Numbered from the stretch's first letter, positions 1 to 10,400 are shown. The stretch: DNA of 64,000 nt from Paracoccus methylovorus (GCF_016919705.1 NZ_CP070368.1:682001-746000); one strand, 5' to 3'. Notes: generated by a model not told the origin, from the letters alone. A program made the numbers and translations.

Positions 1-26
1 ACAGCGCAGGTTCTCCATACATTGCA

Positions 27-296
27 ATGGCATGCATGGGTTCGGCAGGGCTTGCCAGCGGCATGGATGCAACACACAAACACAGCGCGATTCGCCGCCA
101 GATCGCGGATTCGTTAGTAAATTTGAAGAATCGCATGCTCGATTGCCCTGATTTCCGGGTCGTTGGTTTTGCCCGGGTCCAGATTAACCGCCCGTTCACC
201 ATGAAGCAAACTTACGCCTTGGACTCAGGGGGCGAAAAGCGTATAGATAAGGCACTGCTCGATAGGTTTCTTGCCTGTATGAAACCTGCCTCATGA
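27..296 (+). CDS. hypothetical protein, doubtful
   Basis: An 89-residue open frame that ends just before a strong terminator. I recognise no domain or family. The first half is weak and a shorter version from an internal ATG is possible. The terminator that follows shows that something is transcribed rightward here, but this frame may not be the coding part. If it is not real, bases 1-299 hold nothing else I can identify. Confidence 0.25.
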   Translation: MACMGSAGLASGMDATHKHSAIRRQIADSLVNLKNRMLDCPDFRVVGFARVQINRPFTMKQTYALDSGGEKRIDKALLDRFLACMKPAS

Positions 297-299
297 CTT

Positions 300-327
300 G
301 CGCCCGCCTTGTGCGGGCGCTTTTTTT
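300..327 (+). terminator. Rho-independent terminator
   Basis: A perfect 8-bp stem, GCGCCCGC at 300-307 and GCGGGCGC at 313-320, with a CTTGT loop and a run of seven T. It would stop rightward transcription entering from the left edge. Confidence 0.85.
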
Positions 328-427
328 ATGGGTTTTTCGTGCCGTTTCCGGGCTATTGGTCGGGTTGCAGAGCTCTGCATCCGATCACGCGGATGTCATC
401 CGTTGGGGCCGTGGAAGTGCTGTCGGC

Positions 428-454
428 CCCGCCCTTGTGCGGGTGTTGCTTTTT
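428..454 (+). terminator. second, weaker terminator-like hairpin
   Basis: CCCGC at 428-432 pairs with GCGGG at 439-443, and a T-rich stretch (TGTTGCTTTTT) follows. It lies in the leader of the 3-hydroxybutyrate dehydrogenase gene and repeats the stem and loop style of the hairpin at 300-327. Confidence 0.45.
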
Positions 455-500
455 GCCCATGCTGCCGGCGAAGCAACAACGAGGGCGGCAGGAGACGGCG

Positions 501-1283
501 ATGTTCGAGAAATTCCTTGGCGGTAAGACGGCGGTGGTGACGGGCTCCAACTCGGGAATCGGGCTTGGGATCGCGCATGAACTGGCGCGGGCAGGGGCCG
601 ATATCGTGCTCAACAGTTTTACCGACGCGCCCGAGGATCACGCGCTGGCGGAAAGCATGGCGCGCCAACACGGCGTCAACGTCCGCTATATTCAGGCCGA
701 TATGTCAAAAGGTTCCGATTGCCGCGCCCTGATTGAACAGGCCGGCGCGTGCGATATTCTGGTGAACAACGCCGGTATCCAGCATGTCGCGCCGATCCCG
801 GATTTTCCGGTCGAGAAATGGGACGCGATCATCGCCATCAACCTGACCTCGGCCTTTCATACCACGGCGGTGGCGCTGCCGATGATGCGCAAGTCGGGCT
901 GGGGCCGGGTGATCAACATCGCCTCGGCGCACGGGCTGACGGCCAGCGAATACAAGTCCGCCTATGTCGCGGCCAAGCATGGCATCGTCGGGCTGACCAA
1001 GGTGACGGCGCTGGAAACCGCGAAAGAGCCGATCACCTGCAACGCGATCTGTCCCGGCTATGTTCTGACGCCGATCGTGGAAAAGCAGATCCCCGACCAG
1101 ATGAAGACCCATGGCATGAACCGCGAGGACGTCATCGCCAAGGTCATGCTGCAACGTCAGCCCTCGGGCCAGTTCGCGACGGTGGAGCAGATGGGCGGCA
1201 CGGCGGTCTTTTTATGCTCGCCGGCTGCGGATCAGATCACCGGCACGACGATTTCCGTGGATGGCGGCTGGACCGCATTGTGA
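501..1283 (+). CDS. bdhA: D-3-hydroxybutyrate dehydrogenase
   Basis: A 260-residue short-chain dehydrogenase of the family's usual length. It has the NAD-binding TGSNSGIG at residues 14-21, NNAG at 89-92 and the catalytic Ser142, Tyr155 and Lys159 in YVAAK. Overall it reads like 3-hydroxybutyrate dehydrogenase, which interconverts acetoacetate and 3-hydroxybutyrate in poly-hydroxybutyrate turnover in the cytoplasm. The ATG at 501 was chosen because a GGCAGGAGA ribosome site precedes it. The frame stays open upstream but lacks family similarity there. It converges with thyX. Confidence 0.9.
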   Translation: MFEKFLGGKTAVVTGSNSGIGLGIAHELARAGADIVLNSFTDAPEDHALAESMARQHGVNVRYIQADMSKGSDCRALIEQAGACDILVNNAGIQHVAPIPDFPVEKWDAIIAINLTSAFHTTAVALPMMRKSGWGRVINIASAHGLTASEYKSAYVAAKHGIVGLTKVTALETAKEPITCNAICPGYVLTPIVEKQIPDQMKTHGMNREDVIAKVMLQRQPSGQFATVEQMGGTAVFLCSPAADQITGTTISVDGGWTAL

Positions 1284-1291
1284 GACAGCAG

Positions 1292-1329
1292 ATGGAAAGG
1301 CCGGGCCAACAGGGTTCCGACCTTTCCAT
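1292..1329. terminator. hairpin between convergent bdhA and thyX
   Basis: ATGGAAAGG at 1292-1300 is the exact reverse complement of CCTTTCCAT at 1321-1329, with a 20-base loop. No T-run follows, so it is only a possible shared terminator. Confidence 0.4.
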
Positions 1330-1410
1330 GAATGGTTTGGCGCCGGCCTGTTCGAGCAGTTCGGTGCACCGGCCGGGTTTGCGGCCGATACGCGATCCCC
1401 AAGGCCGCAG

Positions 1411-2316
1411 TTAACCCCAGTCGGCTTCGAACTCGCGCCATTCGCCCTTGCTCATGCCGCTGTTTTCCTGCGTCACGGTCTCGCCCGCCAAGCGGCGTTT
1501 CAATGCCTCGGCGCCTTTAGCGGAAAGCTGCACCCCGCCCAGCCGGTAATCCTCGAAGGCGGCATAGGCGAAGGGCACCCAGTCCCTGACGATGCCGCAC
1601 ATCGCCTCGGCATAGGCGCGGATCTCGTATTGCGCATGACTATCGGCCCGCAGCCGCAGGAAGTGGAACAGGTTGTGCAGGTCCACCTTCCAATACCATT
1701 GCGTATAGACATTGGCGGGCAGGTTCATGCGGGCGAGTTCCCGTGCCAGACCCTGCTGGTTCTCCTGGCTCAGCATCTGCTCGTAATGGTCATAACTGCG
1801 CATCGCATCCTCGCGCAGGATGTCGAGGACACGGGCGGCCTCGTCCCCCTCCAGCACCTGGCCGCGGCCCTGATTGTTCACCGTCGATTGCGCGGCAAGC
1901 TGTTCGGGGGCGGGAATATAGAACTCGCGGTCCAGGATCGAATATCGTGCGGAATATTCGTTCACATTCGCGGTGCGGTGGCGAATCCACTGACGCGCGA
2001 CGAATACCGGCAGTTTGACGTGGAACTTGACCTCGCACATCTCGAAGGGGGTCGAGTGCCAGTGCCGCATCAGATAGCGGATCAACCCCTCGTCGTTGCT
2101 GACCGATTTGGTGCCGCGGCCATAGCTGACCCGCGCGGCCTGGGTGATGGCGGAATCGTCGCCCATGTAGTCGATGACCCGGATCAACCCGTGGTCCAGA
2201 ACCTCATGCGCCTTGTAAAGATGGTTCTCCATCCCCTCGGAAACGGCGCGCAGGGTAGGGCGCGGGGTGGCGCGCTGCTCGTCGATCTGGGCCTGTTGTT
2301 CGGGGGTGATGGGCAT
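1411..2316 (-). CDS. thyX: FAD-dependent thymidylate synthase ThyX
   Basis: A 301-residue flavin-dependent thymidylate synthase that makes dTMP from dUMP with methylenetetrahydrofolate and NAD(P)H. The diagnostic RHR-x7-S motif is present as [11 protein letters not shown] at about residues 112-122. The ATG at 2316 is preferred because GAGGA lies 8 bases upstream; an in-frame ATG at 2370 would add 18 unconserved residues. ThyX rather than ThyA is common in Rhodobacterales. It is a single gene, divergent from the glyoxalase gene. Confidence 0.95.
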   Translation of the reverse strand: MPITPEQQAQIDEQRATPRPTLRAVSEGMENHLYKAHEVLDHGLIRVIDYMGDDSAITQAARVSYGRGTKSVSNDEGLIRYLMRHWHSTPFEMCEVKFHVKLPVFVARQWIRHRTANVNEYSARYSILDREFYIPAPEQLAAQSTVNNQGRGQVLEGDEAARVLDILREDAMRSYDHYEQMLSQENQQGLARELARMNLPANVYTQWYWKVDLHNLFHFLRLRADSHAQYEIRAYAEAMCGIVRDWVPFAYAAFEDYRLGGVQLSAKGAEALKRRLAGETVTQENSGMSKGEWREFEADWG

Positions 2317-2489
2317 GACGGAATCCTCGGATGGTGTGACCATATCTTGTGGCACCTGAGCGGGATTCAATCAACCTGAAGTGTCGCCGCGGTGGGCAAC
2401 CTTGGCGGACGTTGCGGTTGGCCCTGTGTGATGTCAGTCTGGCCCCGCAAACATGCCCGGACCGGATCCGCAAACAGGAAAGAGGAACG

Positions 2490-2918
2490 ATGAATATCCG
2501 CTATCTGCATACCATGGTGCGCGTGCTCGACCTCGAAAAGACGATGGCCTTCTTTCGGCTTCTGGGGCTTGAGGAGACGCGGCGAATCGACAACGAACAG
2601 GCGCGTTTCTCGCTGGTGTTCATGGCCCCGCCCGGCCAGCACGAATGCCCGGTCGAACTGACCTATAACTGGGATGGCGACGACGGCCTGCCCTCGGACA
2701 GCCGGCATTTCGGCCATCTCGCCTATCGGGTCGGCAATATATACGAAATGTGCCAGAAGCTGATGGATGCGGGCGTCACCATCAACCGCCCGCCGCGCGA
2801 TGGGCATATGGCCTTTGTCCGCAGCCCGGACAATATCTCGATCGAGCTTTTGCAAGAGGGCGAACACCTGCCGCCGCAAGAGCCTTGGGCCAGCATGGAA
2901 AACACCGGTCACTGGTAG
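2490..2918 (+). CDS. gloA: lactoylglutathione lyase (glyoxalase I)
   Basis: A 142-residue vicinal-oxygen-chelate protein. It matches E. coli GloA in length and in all four metal ligands: His7 in YLHTMVRV, Glu in VELTYNWD, His in FGHLAYRV and Glu in ISIELLQE. It converts the hemithioacetal of methylglyoxal and glutathione to S-lactoylglutathione in the cytoplasm. The ATG at 2490 follows a strong AGGAAAGAGGAA site. A hairpin follows the stop. Confidence 0.93.
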   Translation: MNIRYLHTMVRVLDLEKTMAFFRLLGLEETRRIDNEQARFSLVFMAPPGQHECPVELTYNWDGDDGLPSDSRHFGHLAYRVGNIYEMCQKLMDAGVTINRPPRDGHMAFVRSPDNISIELLQEGEHLPPQEPWASMENTGHW

Positions 2919-2933
2919 GCGAAGAACCGAAAA

Positions 2934-2968
2934 GCGCAAAGGGCAGGCGGGATGTTCGCCCTTTGCGC
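2934..2968. terminator. hairpin after gloA
   Basis: An 11-bp perfect stem, GCGCAAAGGGC at 2934-2944 and GCCCTTTGCGC at 2958-2968, with a 13-base loop. No T-run follows, so termination is inferred from the position just past the stop codon. Confidence 0.5.
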
Positions 2969-3086
2969 GGGCTGCGCCGCTCAAGATACGCACCCGTCAT
3001 CCGTAATATCGGGGGGCGGATCGGGGGAGGTGTCGGGCCGATGCGTTGGTCGGGTCGTGCAGTCCGGAGGCGCGGTTTTTGCGGAC

Positions 3087-3602
3087 TTAGTAGATATAGC
3101 GAATCTGTTCGGACCAAAACCGTTCGATCCGCCGCCATAGCAGGTTCACCGCCTCGATAGGAGGGTCGTCCAGCACCCCCGACAGCTCCAGCCCTTCGGC
3201 GTGGCGGGCAAACATTCCTGCCATGCAATCGCGCACCTCTTGCCCGGCAGGGGTAAGCCGCACCCGGACCGAGCGTCGGTCCATCTCGCATCTCTCATGG
3301 TGGACGTAGCCCAACTCGACCAGTTTCTTGAGATTGTAGGAAACGTTCGAGCCTTGATACATGCCGCGGGACCGCAATTCGCCCGCCGTCACCTCGGCAG
3401 TGCCAAGGTTATAGATCAGCAGCCCCTGCACCGGTGTCAGGTCGGTCCGGCCCAATCGTTCGAATTCGTCCTTGATCAGATCCAGAAGAAGCCGGTGCAG
3501 GCGTTCAAGGGTCTGCAGACTTTCCAGATAAGCCTCGGTCCGGGTGGTCCGCTGCAGGGGCCGCAGGGCGGACACTGTTTGGGCAGAGCTGCGCTGTTGC
3601 AT
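3087..3602 (-). CDS. MarR-family winged-helix regulator, LdtR-like
   Basis: A 171-residue winged-helix protein. The stretch from TAGELRSRG through GSNVSYNLKKLVELGYV to RRSVRVRLTPAGQEV is a MarR-type recognition helix and wing. It resembles from memory the LdtR group of alphaproteobacteria, which controls cell-wall and stress genes; that assignment is tentative. The ATG at 3602 was chosen because the family starts near here. The open frame continues upstream to 3800 only by overlapping sdhE. Confidence 0.8.
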   Translation of the reverse strand: MQQRSSAQTVSALRPLQRTTRTEAYLESLQTLERLHRLLLDLIKDEFERLGRTDLTPVQGLLIYNLGTAEVTAGELRSRGMYQGSNVSYNLKKLVELGYVHHERCEMDRRSVRVRLTPAGQEVRDCMAGMFARHAEGLELSGVLDDPPIEAVNLLWRRIERFWSEQIRYIY

Positions 3603-3694
3603 ATGCGAGGGGTCCGTTCGTGGCTTCGTTTCCGCCACAATGCCGCAGATTTCCCAATCTTCGGTTAATCCCCGCGCGTCAGCTAAAATTGCGC

Positions 3695-5248
<1,554 letters not shown>

Positions 5249-5272
5249 AATGCCGCCTGCCTGTCGCCCCGG

Positions 5273-5292
5273 CCGGTCATCAGACTGACCGG
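5273..5292. terminator. hairpin between convergent aatA and aspA
   Basis: CCGGTCA at 5273-5279 pairs with TGACCGG at 5286-5292 around a 6-base loop, with extra flanking GC pairs. It sits between two converging stop codons. The T-run is poor. Confidence 0.5.
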
Positions 5293-5309
5293 GGTTGCGC
5301 GATGCGGTC

Positions 5310-6716
5310 TTAGTTAATGAAAAGCTGCGGCTTGGTCAGGCTTTCGGGGCGCAGGATGGCGTCTAGACGATCTTTCGGCAACAGGCCCTTTTCCAGCACC
5401 AGCTCATAGACGCCGCGGCCGGTCAGATGCGCTTCGGTCGCGACCTCGGTCGCTGCGGCATAGCCGATATAGGGGTTCAGCGCGGTCACGATGCCGATCG
5501 AGCGGCGCACGGTTTCCTTGAGCACGTCGCGATTGGCGGTGATACCGCGCACGCAATTATGCTCCAGCGTATTGCAGGCCGCGATCAGATGGCTGACCGA
5601 GCGGAACATGCTATAGGCGATCACCGGCTCAAAGGCGTTCAACTGCAACTGCCCGCCCTCGGCGGCCATGGTGATGGTCACGTCGTTGCCGATCACCTCG
5701 AAGGCGACCTGATTGACCACCTCGGGGATGACCGGGTTCACCTTGCCCGGCATGATCGAGGAACCGGCCTGTTTCGCAGGCAGGTTGATTTCATTGAAGC
5801 CCGCGCGCGGGCCTGACGACAGCAGCCTCAGGTCGTTGCAGATTTTGGACAGCTTCACCGCCACGCGTTTGAGCACGCCGGAAACCTGCACGAAGGCGCC
5901 GCAATCCTGCGTGGCCTCGACCAGATCTGGGGCGGTGACGACAGGGATCACGGTGATCTCGGCCAGTCGCGCCCGCACCCGCTCGGCATATTCGGGGTGG
6001 GTGGTGATGCCGGTGCCGATGGCGGTGGCGCCCAGGTTGATTTCGCAGATCAGGCTGGCGGCTTCGGCGAGCCGCATCTCGTCCTCACCGATGGTGATGG
6101 CGAAGGCGTTGAATTCCTGCCCCAGCGTCATCGGCACCGCCTCTTGCAACTGAGTGCGGCCCATCTTCAGGATATCGGCGAATTCGGCGCCTTTTTCGGC
6201 GAATGCGACGCGCAAAGAGGCAAGTGCCGCAATCACGTTCTGCAGCCCCCGCCACGAAGCCAGCCGCAATGCCGTCGGATAGACGTCATTGGTCGATTGG
6301 CTCATGTTCACGTGCTCGTTGGGGTGCAGGTAGCGGTATTCTCCCTTGGCATGGCCCATGATCTCAAGCGCGCGGTTGGCGATCACCTCATTGGCGTTCA
6401 TGTTGGTCGATGTGCCGGCGCCGCCCTGGATCTGGTCGACGATGAACTGGTCGTGCAGCTTGCCGGCGCGGATCTCTTCGCAGGCTGCGACGATGGCGTC
6501 GCGGCGTTCGGCCGAGAGCAAACCCAGATCGGCATTGGCCATCGCCGCTGCCTGCTTGATCGAGGCCAGCGACCGGATCAGCTCGGGAATTTCGCCGATG
6601 GGCCGGCCCGAGATCGGGAAATTCTCGACGGCGCGCAGGGTGTGGACGCCCCAATAGGCGTCGGCGGGCACTTCTCGGTCGCCAAGCAGGTCATGGTCGA
6701 TGCGGGTTGGGGTCAT
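5310..6716 (-). CDS. aspA: aspartate ammonia-lyase
   Basis: A 468-residue member of the fumarase/aspartase superfamily. The signature GSSIMPGKVNPV carries the flexible catalytic loop, and GGAGTSTNMNANEV and the HPNEHVNMSQSTND region are also present. It deaminates aspartate to fumarate. The ATG at 6716 is favoured because GAGG lies 5 bases upstream; the GTG at 6722 overlaps that site. The LysR gene upstream has the same direction, with a gap of about 160 bases. Confidence 0.93.
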   Translation of the reverse strand: MTPTRIDHDLLGDREVPADAYWGVHTLRAVENFPISGRPIGEIPELIRSLASIKQAAAMANADLGLLSAERRDAIVAACEEIRAGKLHDQFIVDQIQGGAGTSTNMNANEVIANRALEIMGHAKGEYRYLHPNEHVNMSQSTNDVYPTALRLASWRGLQNVIAALASLRVAFAEKGAEFADILKMGRTQLQEAVPMTLGQEFNAFAITIGEDEMRLAEAASLICEINLGATAIGTGITTHPEYAERVRARLAEITVIPVVTAPDLVEATQDCGAFVQVSGVLKRVAVKLSKICNDLRLLSSGPRAGFNEINLPAKQAGSSIMPGKVNPVIPEVVNQVAFEVIGNDVTITMAAEGGQLQLNAFEPVIAYSMFRSVSHLIAACNTLEHNCVRGITANRDVLKETVRRSIGIVTALNPYIGYAAATEVATEAHLTGRGVYELVLEKGLLPKDRLDAILRPESLTKPQLFIN

Positions 6717-6875
6717 GTTCACCTCGGGGCGCAGGCACGCGAAGCCAGCCGCCAGCCGGAGGCCCTTCGCGCGATGCGATCTGTTTCAATGTGCGATGAC
6801 AGGGCATCTCCTCCGCCCCGTTGTCAAAGATTTAGGCAGTGTCCCGGATGATTTCCAATGCCAAGTCGCGCTGGG

Positions 6876-7772
6876 TTATTCCGTTTCCGCATAATCATCG
6901 CCCAGTTCGCGCGCCGCCTGCCAGACCCGGCCGGTGATACCGCGCCCGCGTGCCGCGTTGCGGTAAAGCCGGATCTCCATCGGCAATTCCGGTGCGACCA
7001 CCTCCAGCCGGCCTGCCCCGATCTCGGCCTCGACCAGCCGGCGGGGCAGCCAGACCATGCCATGCCCGGCGACAGCCATGCTTTTCATCGCCTCGGCCAT
7101 GGATGCTTCATCGGTATGGGCGACATAGACCCGGGGCGCGCCGGGCTGGGCCAGCGCGATCCGGGCCATGGCGTTCAGAAATGAGCCGCGCGAATATTTC
7201 AGCATCGGCATGCCCTCGCTGTGCCATTCCTTGGGAAAGCCGGGTCGTGCGACGGCGACCAGCCGGTCATGACCCACGACCAGATGCGGAAAGACTGCCG
7301 GGTCCAGCGGGATGTTCACCTGCGGATGAGCATAGGTCAGGAAGAAGTCATAGCCGCCCTCGGTCAGCGCCTCGATGCAGCGATCGAAATTCTCGGGCTT
7401 GACGCGGCTGGTCATCTGGCCCGCCGCAGCCTTCAGCCGCATCAGCCAGCCCGGCAGGAAAGTCACCGTCAGGCTGTGCAGGGCGACGAATGAAATTTCC
7501 CCTCCATGCGCGCGGTCATGGTCGCGGAATTCGGCACGGCGGGCATTGATCATGCGTACGGCCTCTTCTGCCGTCTCTCGAAACAGGATGCCTTCGGGGG
7601 TCAGTGTCACCGGATAGCTTTCGCGTGACAGAAGGTCGGTGCCCAGCCATTCTTCAAGCGCCCGGATGCGGCGGCTGAAAGCGCTTTGCGTGACGCCGCG
7701 CAACTCGGCCGAGCGCGAGAAACTGTGCGTCTCGGCCAGCACCAGAAAGTCCTCGAGCCATTTGAAGTCCAT
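6876..7772 (-). CDS. LysR-family regulator, HypT-like
   Basis: A 298-residue LysR regulator. The N-terminal helix-turn-helix spans about residues 3-60 (FSRSAELRGVTQSAFSRRIRALEEWLG), followed by a substrate-binding domain. The C-terminal stretches LKYSRGSFL and AGHGMVWLPRRLVEAEI recall E. coli HypT (YjiE), the hypochlorite-responsive regulator, more than other LysR groups. It lies directly upstream of aspA on the same strand and may control it; that is inference from position. The DNA upstream of its start is the left edge of the island. Confidence 0.85.
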   Translation of the reverse strand: MDFKWLEDFLVLAETHSFSRSAELRGVTQSAFSRRIRALEEWLGTDLLSRESYPVTLTPEGILFRETAEEAVRMINARRAEFRDHDRAHGGEISFVALHSLTVTFLPGWLMRLKAAAGQMTSRVKPENFDRCIEALTEGGYDFFLTYAHPQVNIPLDPAVFPHLVVGHDRLVAVARPGFPKEWHSEGMPMLKYSRGSFLNAMARIALAQPGAPRVYVAHTDEASMAEAMKSMAVAGHGMVWLPRRLVEAEIGAGRLEVVAPELPMEIRLYRNAARGRGITGRVWQAARELGDDYAETE

Positions 7773-7902
7773 GCGCCCCCCTTTCCTGCTGCTTTAACCG
7801 AGGCTTGCCGGTCCCGCTACAGAAAGACTTGCCGGGCAGAGGGGGTCTTGGCAATTGCGCGATGCTGCAGGATCAGAGCTTGCGCAGTTAACCGCATTGG
7901 TG

Positions 7903-7936
7903 GGGGATTTTTATGGTGCTGCGGGAGAGCATTGAA
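7903..7936 (+). repeat. left attachment site (attL), tRNA 3'-end copy
   Basis: A 34-base sequence repeated at 28296-28329. The first 21 bases are identical, with only two differences over the whole length (bases 22 and 28). It contains a copy of the last part of the tRNA-Thr gene including CCA, plus the bases just beyond it. No full tRNA can be formed here, so this is the displaced 3' fragment left by integration. Confidence 0.88.
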
Positions 7937-7953
7937 GGCACCTATATCTAGAA

Positions 7954-7983
7954 ATCATCCGGTATCATCGGCAATCATCTGGC
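7954..7983 (+). repeat. three 10-bp repeats beside attL, probable integrase/Xis arm sites
   Basis: ATCATCCGGT at 7954, ATCATCGGCA at 7964 and ATCATCTGGC at 7974 follow each other without a gap, so ATCATC recurs every 10 bases, one helical turn. Their place between attL and the integrase gene fits arm-type binding sites for the integrase or excisionase. The function is inferred. Confidence 0.55.
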
Positions 7984-8103
7984 TTGATATTATACAGTTT
8001 TCCTGTTTCAATCAGCACCATCTGTAATCAACCTCTATCACTCCATACTATATATAGGGGTGGGCTAAGAGGGGGACTAAAATTCGGGCCGGAAAGGTGG
8101 GCT

Positions 8104-9300
8104 GTGAGGGCGACCAACAGACTTAGCGCCAAAGGGGCGGCTGCACTGGCCCCTGGCAAGTATGCGGATGGTGCGGGGCTGTGGCTGATCAAGAATGAGC
8201 AGGCGCGGGGCAAGTGGGTGCTGCGCGTGACAGTTTACGGCAGGCGGCGGGAAATGGGATTGGGCGCTTTCCCGGCTGTTTCGCTGGCAGAGGCCCGGCG
8301 CAAAGCCGATGCTGCGCGGGCTGTGGTTCGTGAGGGGCTGGACCCGATCAAGGAACGTGAGAAGGCCAAGCGGGAAGCGGCCCGCAATCTGCATTTCCTG
8401 AACGACATCGCCCGAGACTGCTTCGAGGCGCGGAAGGCTGAATTGAAGGGGGACGGCGCTGCCGGGCGCTGGTTCAGCCCTCTCGCCATCCATGTCTTGC
8501 CGAAGCTTGGTAAGATGCCGGTTGCCGATATTGATCAAACCGATATTCGGGATTGCCTCAAGCCGCTCTGGCACACCAAGGCATCCGTTGCTGAAAAGGC
8601 GCTGGGGCGCTTGACCCTGTGCTTGCGCCATGCCGCCGCCCTTGGTCTGGTTGTCGATCTACAGGCTACCGAAAAGGCGCGGGCGCTTCTCGGAAAGAGC
8701 CGTCACAAGATCGAGAACATTCCTTCTGTCCCTTGGCGCGATGTGCCGACCTTCTATGAGACGCTGGCAAACGGCTCTATCACGCATCTTGCATTACGCC
8801 TTCTCATCCTGACCGGCGTTCGATCAGCACCCCTGCGCTTTCTTCACGATAGCCAAATTGATGGCGATGTGTGGACAATCCCTGCCGAGGCCATGAAGGG
8901 CAGAAAGGATGCAACCAGTGATTTCAGGGTGCCGTTAGCTCCCGAAGCTTTGGCGATTGTGGAGGCTGCGCGGCGCCATGCCCGCGACGGATTCTTGTTT
9001 CCAAGTCAGCGCAAGGGCGTCATCTCTGACGCTACCATGTCTCGGATGATGGAGCGCCGGGGTATGGCCGAGCGCCCGCACGGCTTTCGGTCCAGCCTGC
9101 GCGATTGGCTGGCCGAGGCAACGGACGCACCGCACGAGGTTGCAGAAACGATGTTGGGGCATGTCGTGGGCGGCTCTGTGGAGCGGGCCTATCGCCGCAC
9201 GGATTTTCTTGAACAGCGGCGTGTCTTGCTGGCGCGCTGGGCGAAGCACGTGACCGGCCAGTCGGGGCAGGTGGTGAAGATGGTGAGGGGAAAACCATGA
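8104..9300 (+). CDS. int: tyrosine recombinase (integrase)
   Basis: A 398-residue phage/island integrase. An N-terminal arm-binding domain (KGAAALAPGKYADGAGLWL, then VYGRRREMGLGAFPAVSLAEARRKA) precedes a core domain and the catalytic region. Visible active-site residues are Arg in TGVRSAPLRFL, His and Arg in HGFRSSLRDW, the LGH box, and the nucleophile Tyr in VERAYRRTD. The GTG at 8104 has AAGGTGG upstream. It overlaps the next gene by 4 bases. Its job is integration and excision at the tRNA-Thr site. Confidence 0.93.
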   Translation: MRATNRLSAKGAAALAPGKYADGAGLWLIKNEQARGKWVLRVTVYGRRREMGLGAFPAVSLAEARRKADAARAVVREGLDPIKEREKAKREAARNLHFLNDIARDCFEARKAELKGDGAAGRWFSPLAIHVLPKLGKMPVADIDQTDIRDCLKPLWHTKASVAEKALGRLTLCLRHAAALGLVVDLQATEKARALLGKSRHKIENIPSVPWRDVPTFYETLANGSITHLALRLLILTGVRSAPLRFLHDSQIDGDVWTIPAEAMKGRKDATSDFRVPLAPEALAIVEAARRHARDGFLFPSQRKGVISDATMSRMMERRGMAERPHGFRSSLRDWLAEATDAPHEVAETMLGHVVGGSVERAYRRTDFLEQRRVLLARWAKHVTGQSGQVVKMVRGKP

Positions 9301-10109
9301 TTGCACCAGAGGGATACTTGTGTTGGTCGGATATTTTGGAATGCGTTGATATCTGGGCTGAGGAAGTCGAGCGGTGTCAGCGGGTTCGGATCGCAGAAAA
9401 GAAAGCAAACGACAGCCTTGCGCGTATGGTCCTGAAGACGTGGCTGCTTGCAAATTTCATGTATGAGTTTGAACCCATACTTTGTGGAAAAGATGGCAGC
9501 CTTCTTCGTGTGCCAAGATGGATGTGGTTTCATGCCGACAGACTTGATGCCTGCTCTATTGCGTCCCCTGTAGATAAACGCGGTGAGTATAACTTATATT
9601 TCACTCAGCACTCCAAGGGGCTTTTCAGTGAAAAGGATGTTGGGAACAGATTTTGTGCGCTGGACCCCCGAACCGGACTAATCCGGCTCCGAAACAATAC
9701 GCGTAGCCTATTCATCTATGCATGGATGGATGAGGAAGACGCAGAAGCTGCAACACAGTTGGTCAACAAAATGATTGGAATGTCGGTATGTTGGAACCCA
9801 AAGGACCTGCCGAGCACCGATCAGGATATCCTTAGGGCAATATGGGGAGATAGCCCGTTTGAGACTGGGAGTCCTTCCGTGGAACACACAGAGGTCCGTA
9901 TGCGTAAAGTGGGGCGCCCAGCGCTCACCCCCATCATCCTGAGCGCCTACGATGATTTATATCCGTGTGGCCATCACATCACTGGCCATAGCTGGGAAAT
10001 TGTAGCGCGTCGGTTGTCAGATAAAGCGGGTAGATCTCTAAAGCCGGACACAATTGCGCGAACGGTAAACCGTCGAAGCCCATTAGATACGGAACAATCG
10101 GAACAATAG
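9297..10109 (+). CDS. unknown protein encoded next to the integrase
   Basis: A 270-residue protein of no family I can name, joined to int by an ATGA overlap. Visible features are many aromatic residues and cysteines in the first 180 residues, an acidic patch (MDEEDAEAA), and a C-terminal part from KVGRPALTPIILSAYDDLY to SWEIVARRLSDKAGRSLKPDTIARTVNRR that looks like a helix-turn-helix. Its base composition is more AT-rich than its neighbours, a sign of separate origin. Possible roles are island control or a defence cargo, both speculative. Confidence 0.75.
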   Translation: MIAPEGYLCWSDILECVDIWAEEVERCQRVRIAEKKANDSLARMVLKTWLLANFMYEFEPILCGKDGSLLRVPRWMWFHADRLDACSIASPVDKRGEYNLYFTQHSKGLFSEKDVGNRFCALDPRTGLIRLRNNTRSLFIYAWMDEEDAEAATQLVNKMIGMSVCWNPKDLPSTDQDILRAIWGDSPFETGSPSVEHTEVRMRKVGRPALTPIILSAYDDLYPCGHHITGHSWEIVARRLSDKAGRSLKPDTIARTVNRRSPLDTEQSEQ

Positions 10110-10202
10110 TGTTCTGACGGTTTTTAATATTGTTCCCTGTTTGCTTTTATTATCGATGAAGCAACCCTGTCAGCCAGTATCACTCGTAATACAGGCTGAC
10201 CA

Positions 10203-10400
10203 ATGACCACCATCGACCCTCTTTTAAAGGACCGCGAGGCCGCACCGCTTCTCGGCGTCAGCGTTCCGACCTTCTGGCGGCGTGTAGCCGACGGAACCGT
10301 TCCCAAACCGATCAAGCTGGGCGCTTTGTCCCGCTGGCCGCAATCCGAAATCCTTGAGGTCATCGAACGGGCAAAAGCCGCCCGCTCCGAGGCCGCATAA
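10203..10400 (+). CDS. AlpA-family regulator / excisionase-like
   Basis: A 65-residue AlpA-type protein with a MerR-like helix-turn-helix: LKDREAAPLLGVSVPTFWRRVADG, then the wing KPIKLGALSRWPQSEILEVIERAKA. Such proteins activate the integrase or act as excisionase in prophages and islands. The position downstream of int fits this. The gap of 93 bases before it is AT-rich and may hold a promoter. Confidence 0.88.
   Translation: MTTIDPLLKDREAAPLLGVSVPTFWRRVADGTVPKPIKLGALSRWPQSEILEVIERAKAARSEAA

Larger units (their letters stand above)
7773..8103. other. gene-free junction between chromosome and island
   Basis: No convincing gene. The stretch holds the start region of the LysR gene, the left attachment repeat (7903-7936), three phased 10-base repeats (7954-7983), and AT-rich DNA before the integrase start that probably includes its promoter. 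An integrase frame is open from 7984 but has no family similarity before about 8104. Confidence 0.7.

Noticed and set aside
1261..2379. A long plus-strand frame opposite thyX
   Set aside because: thyX carries the diagnostic RHR-x7-S motif and a proper ribosome site; the opposite frame is its shadow.
7903..7936. A second tRNA gene at the left repeat
   Set aside because: Only the last third of the tRNA sequence is present, and no anticodon or D arm lies beside it. It is a displaced att fragment.
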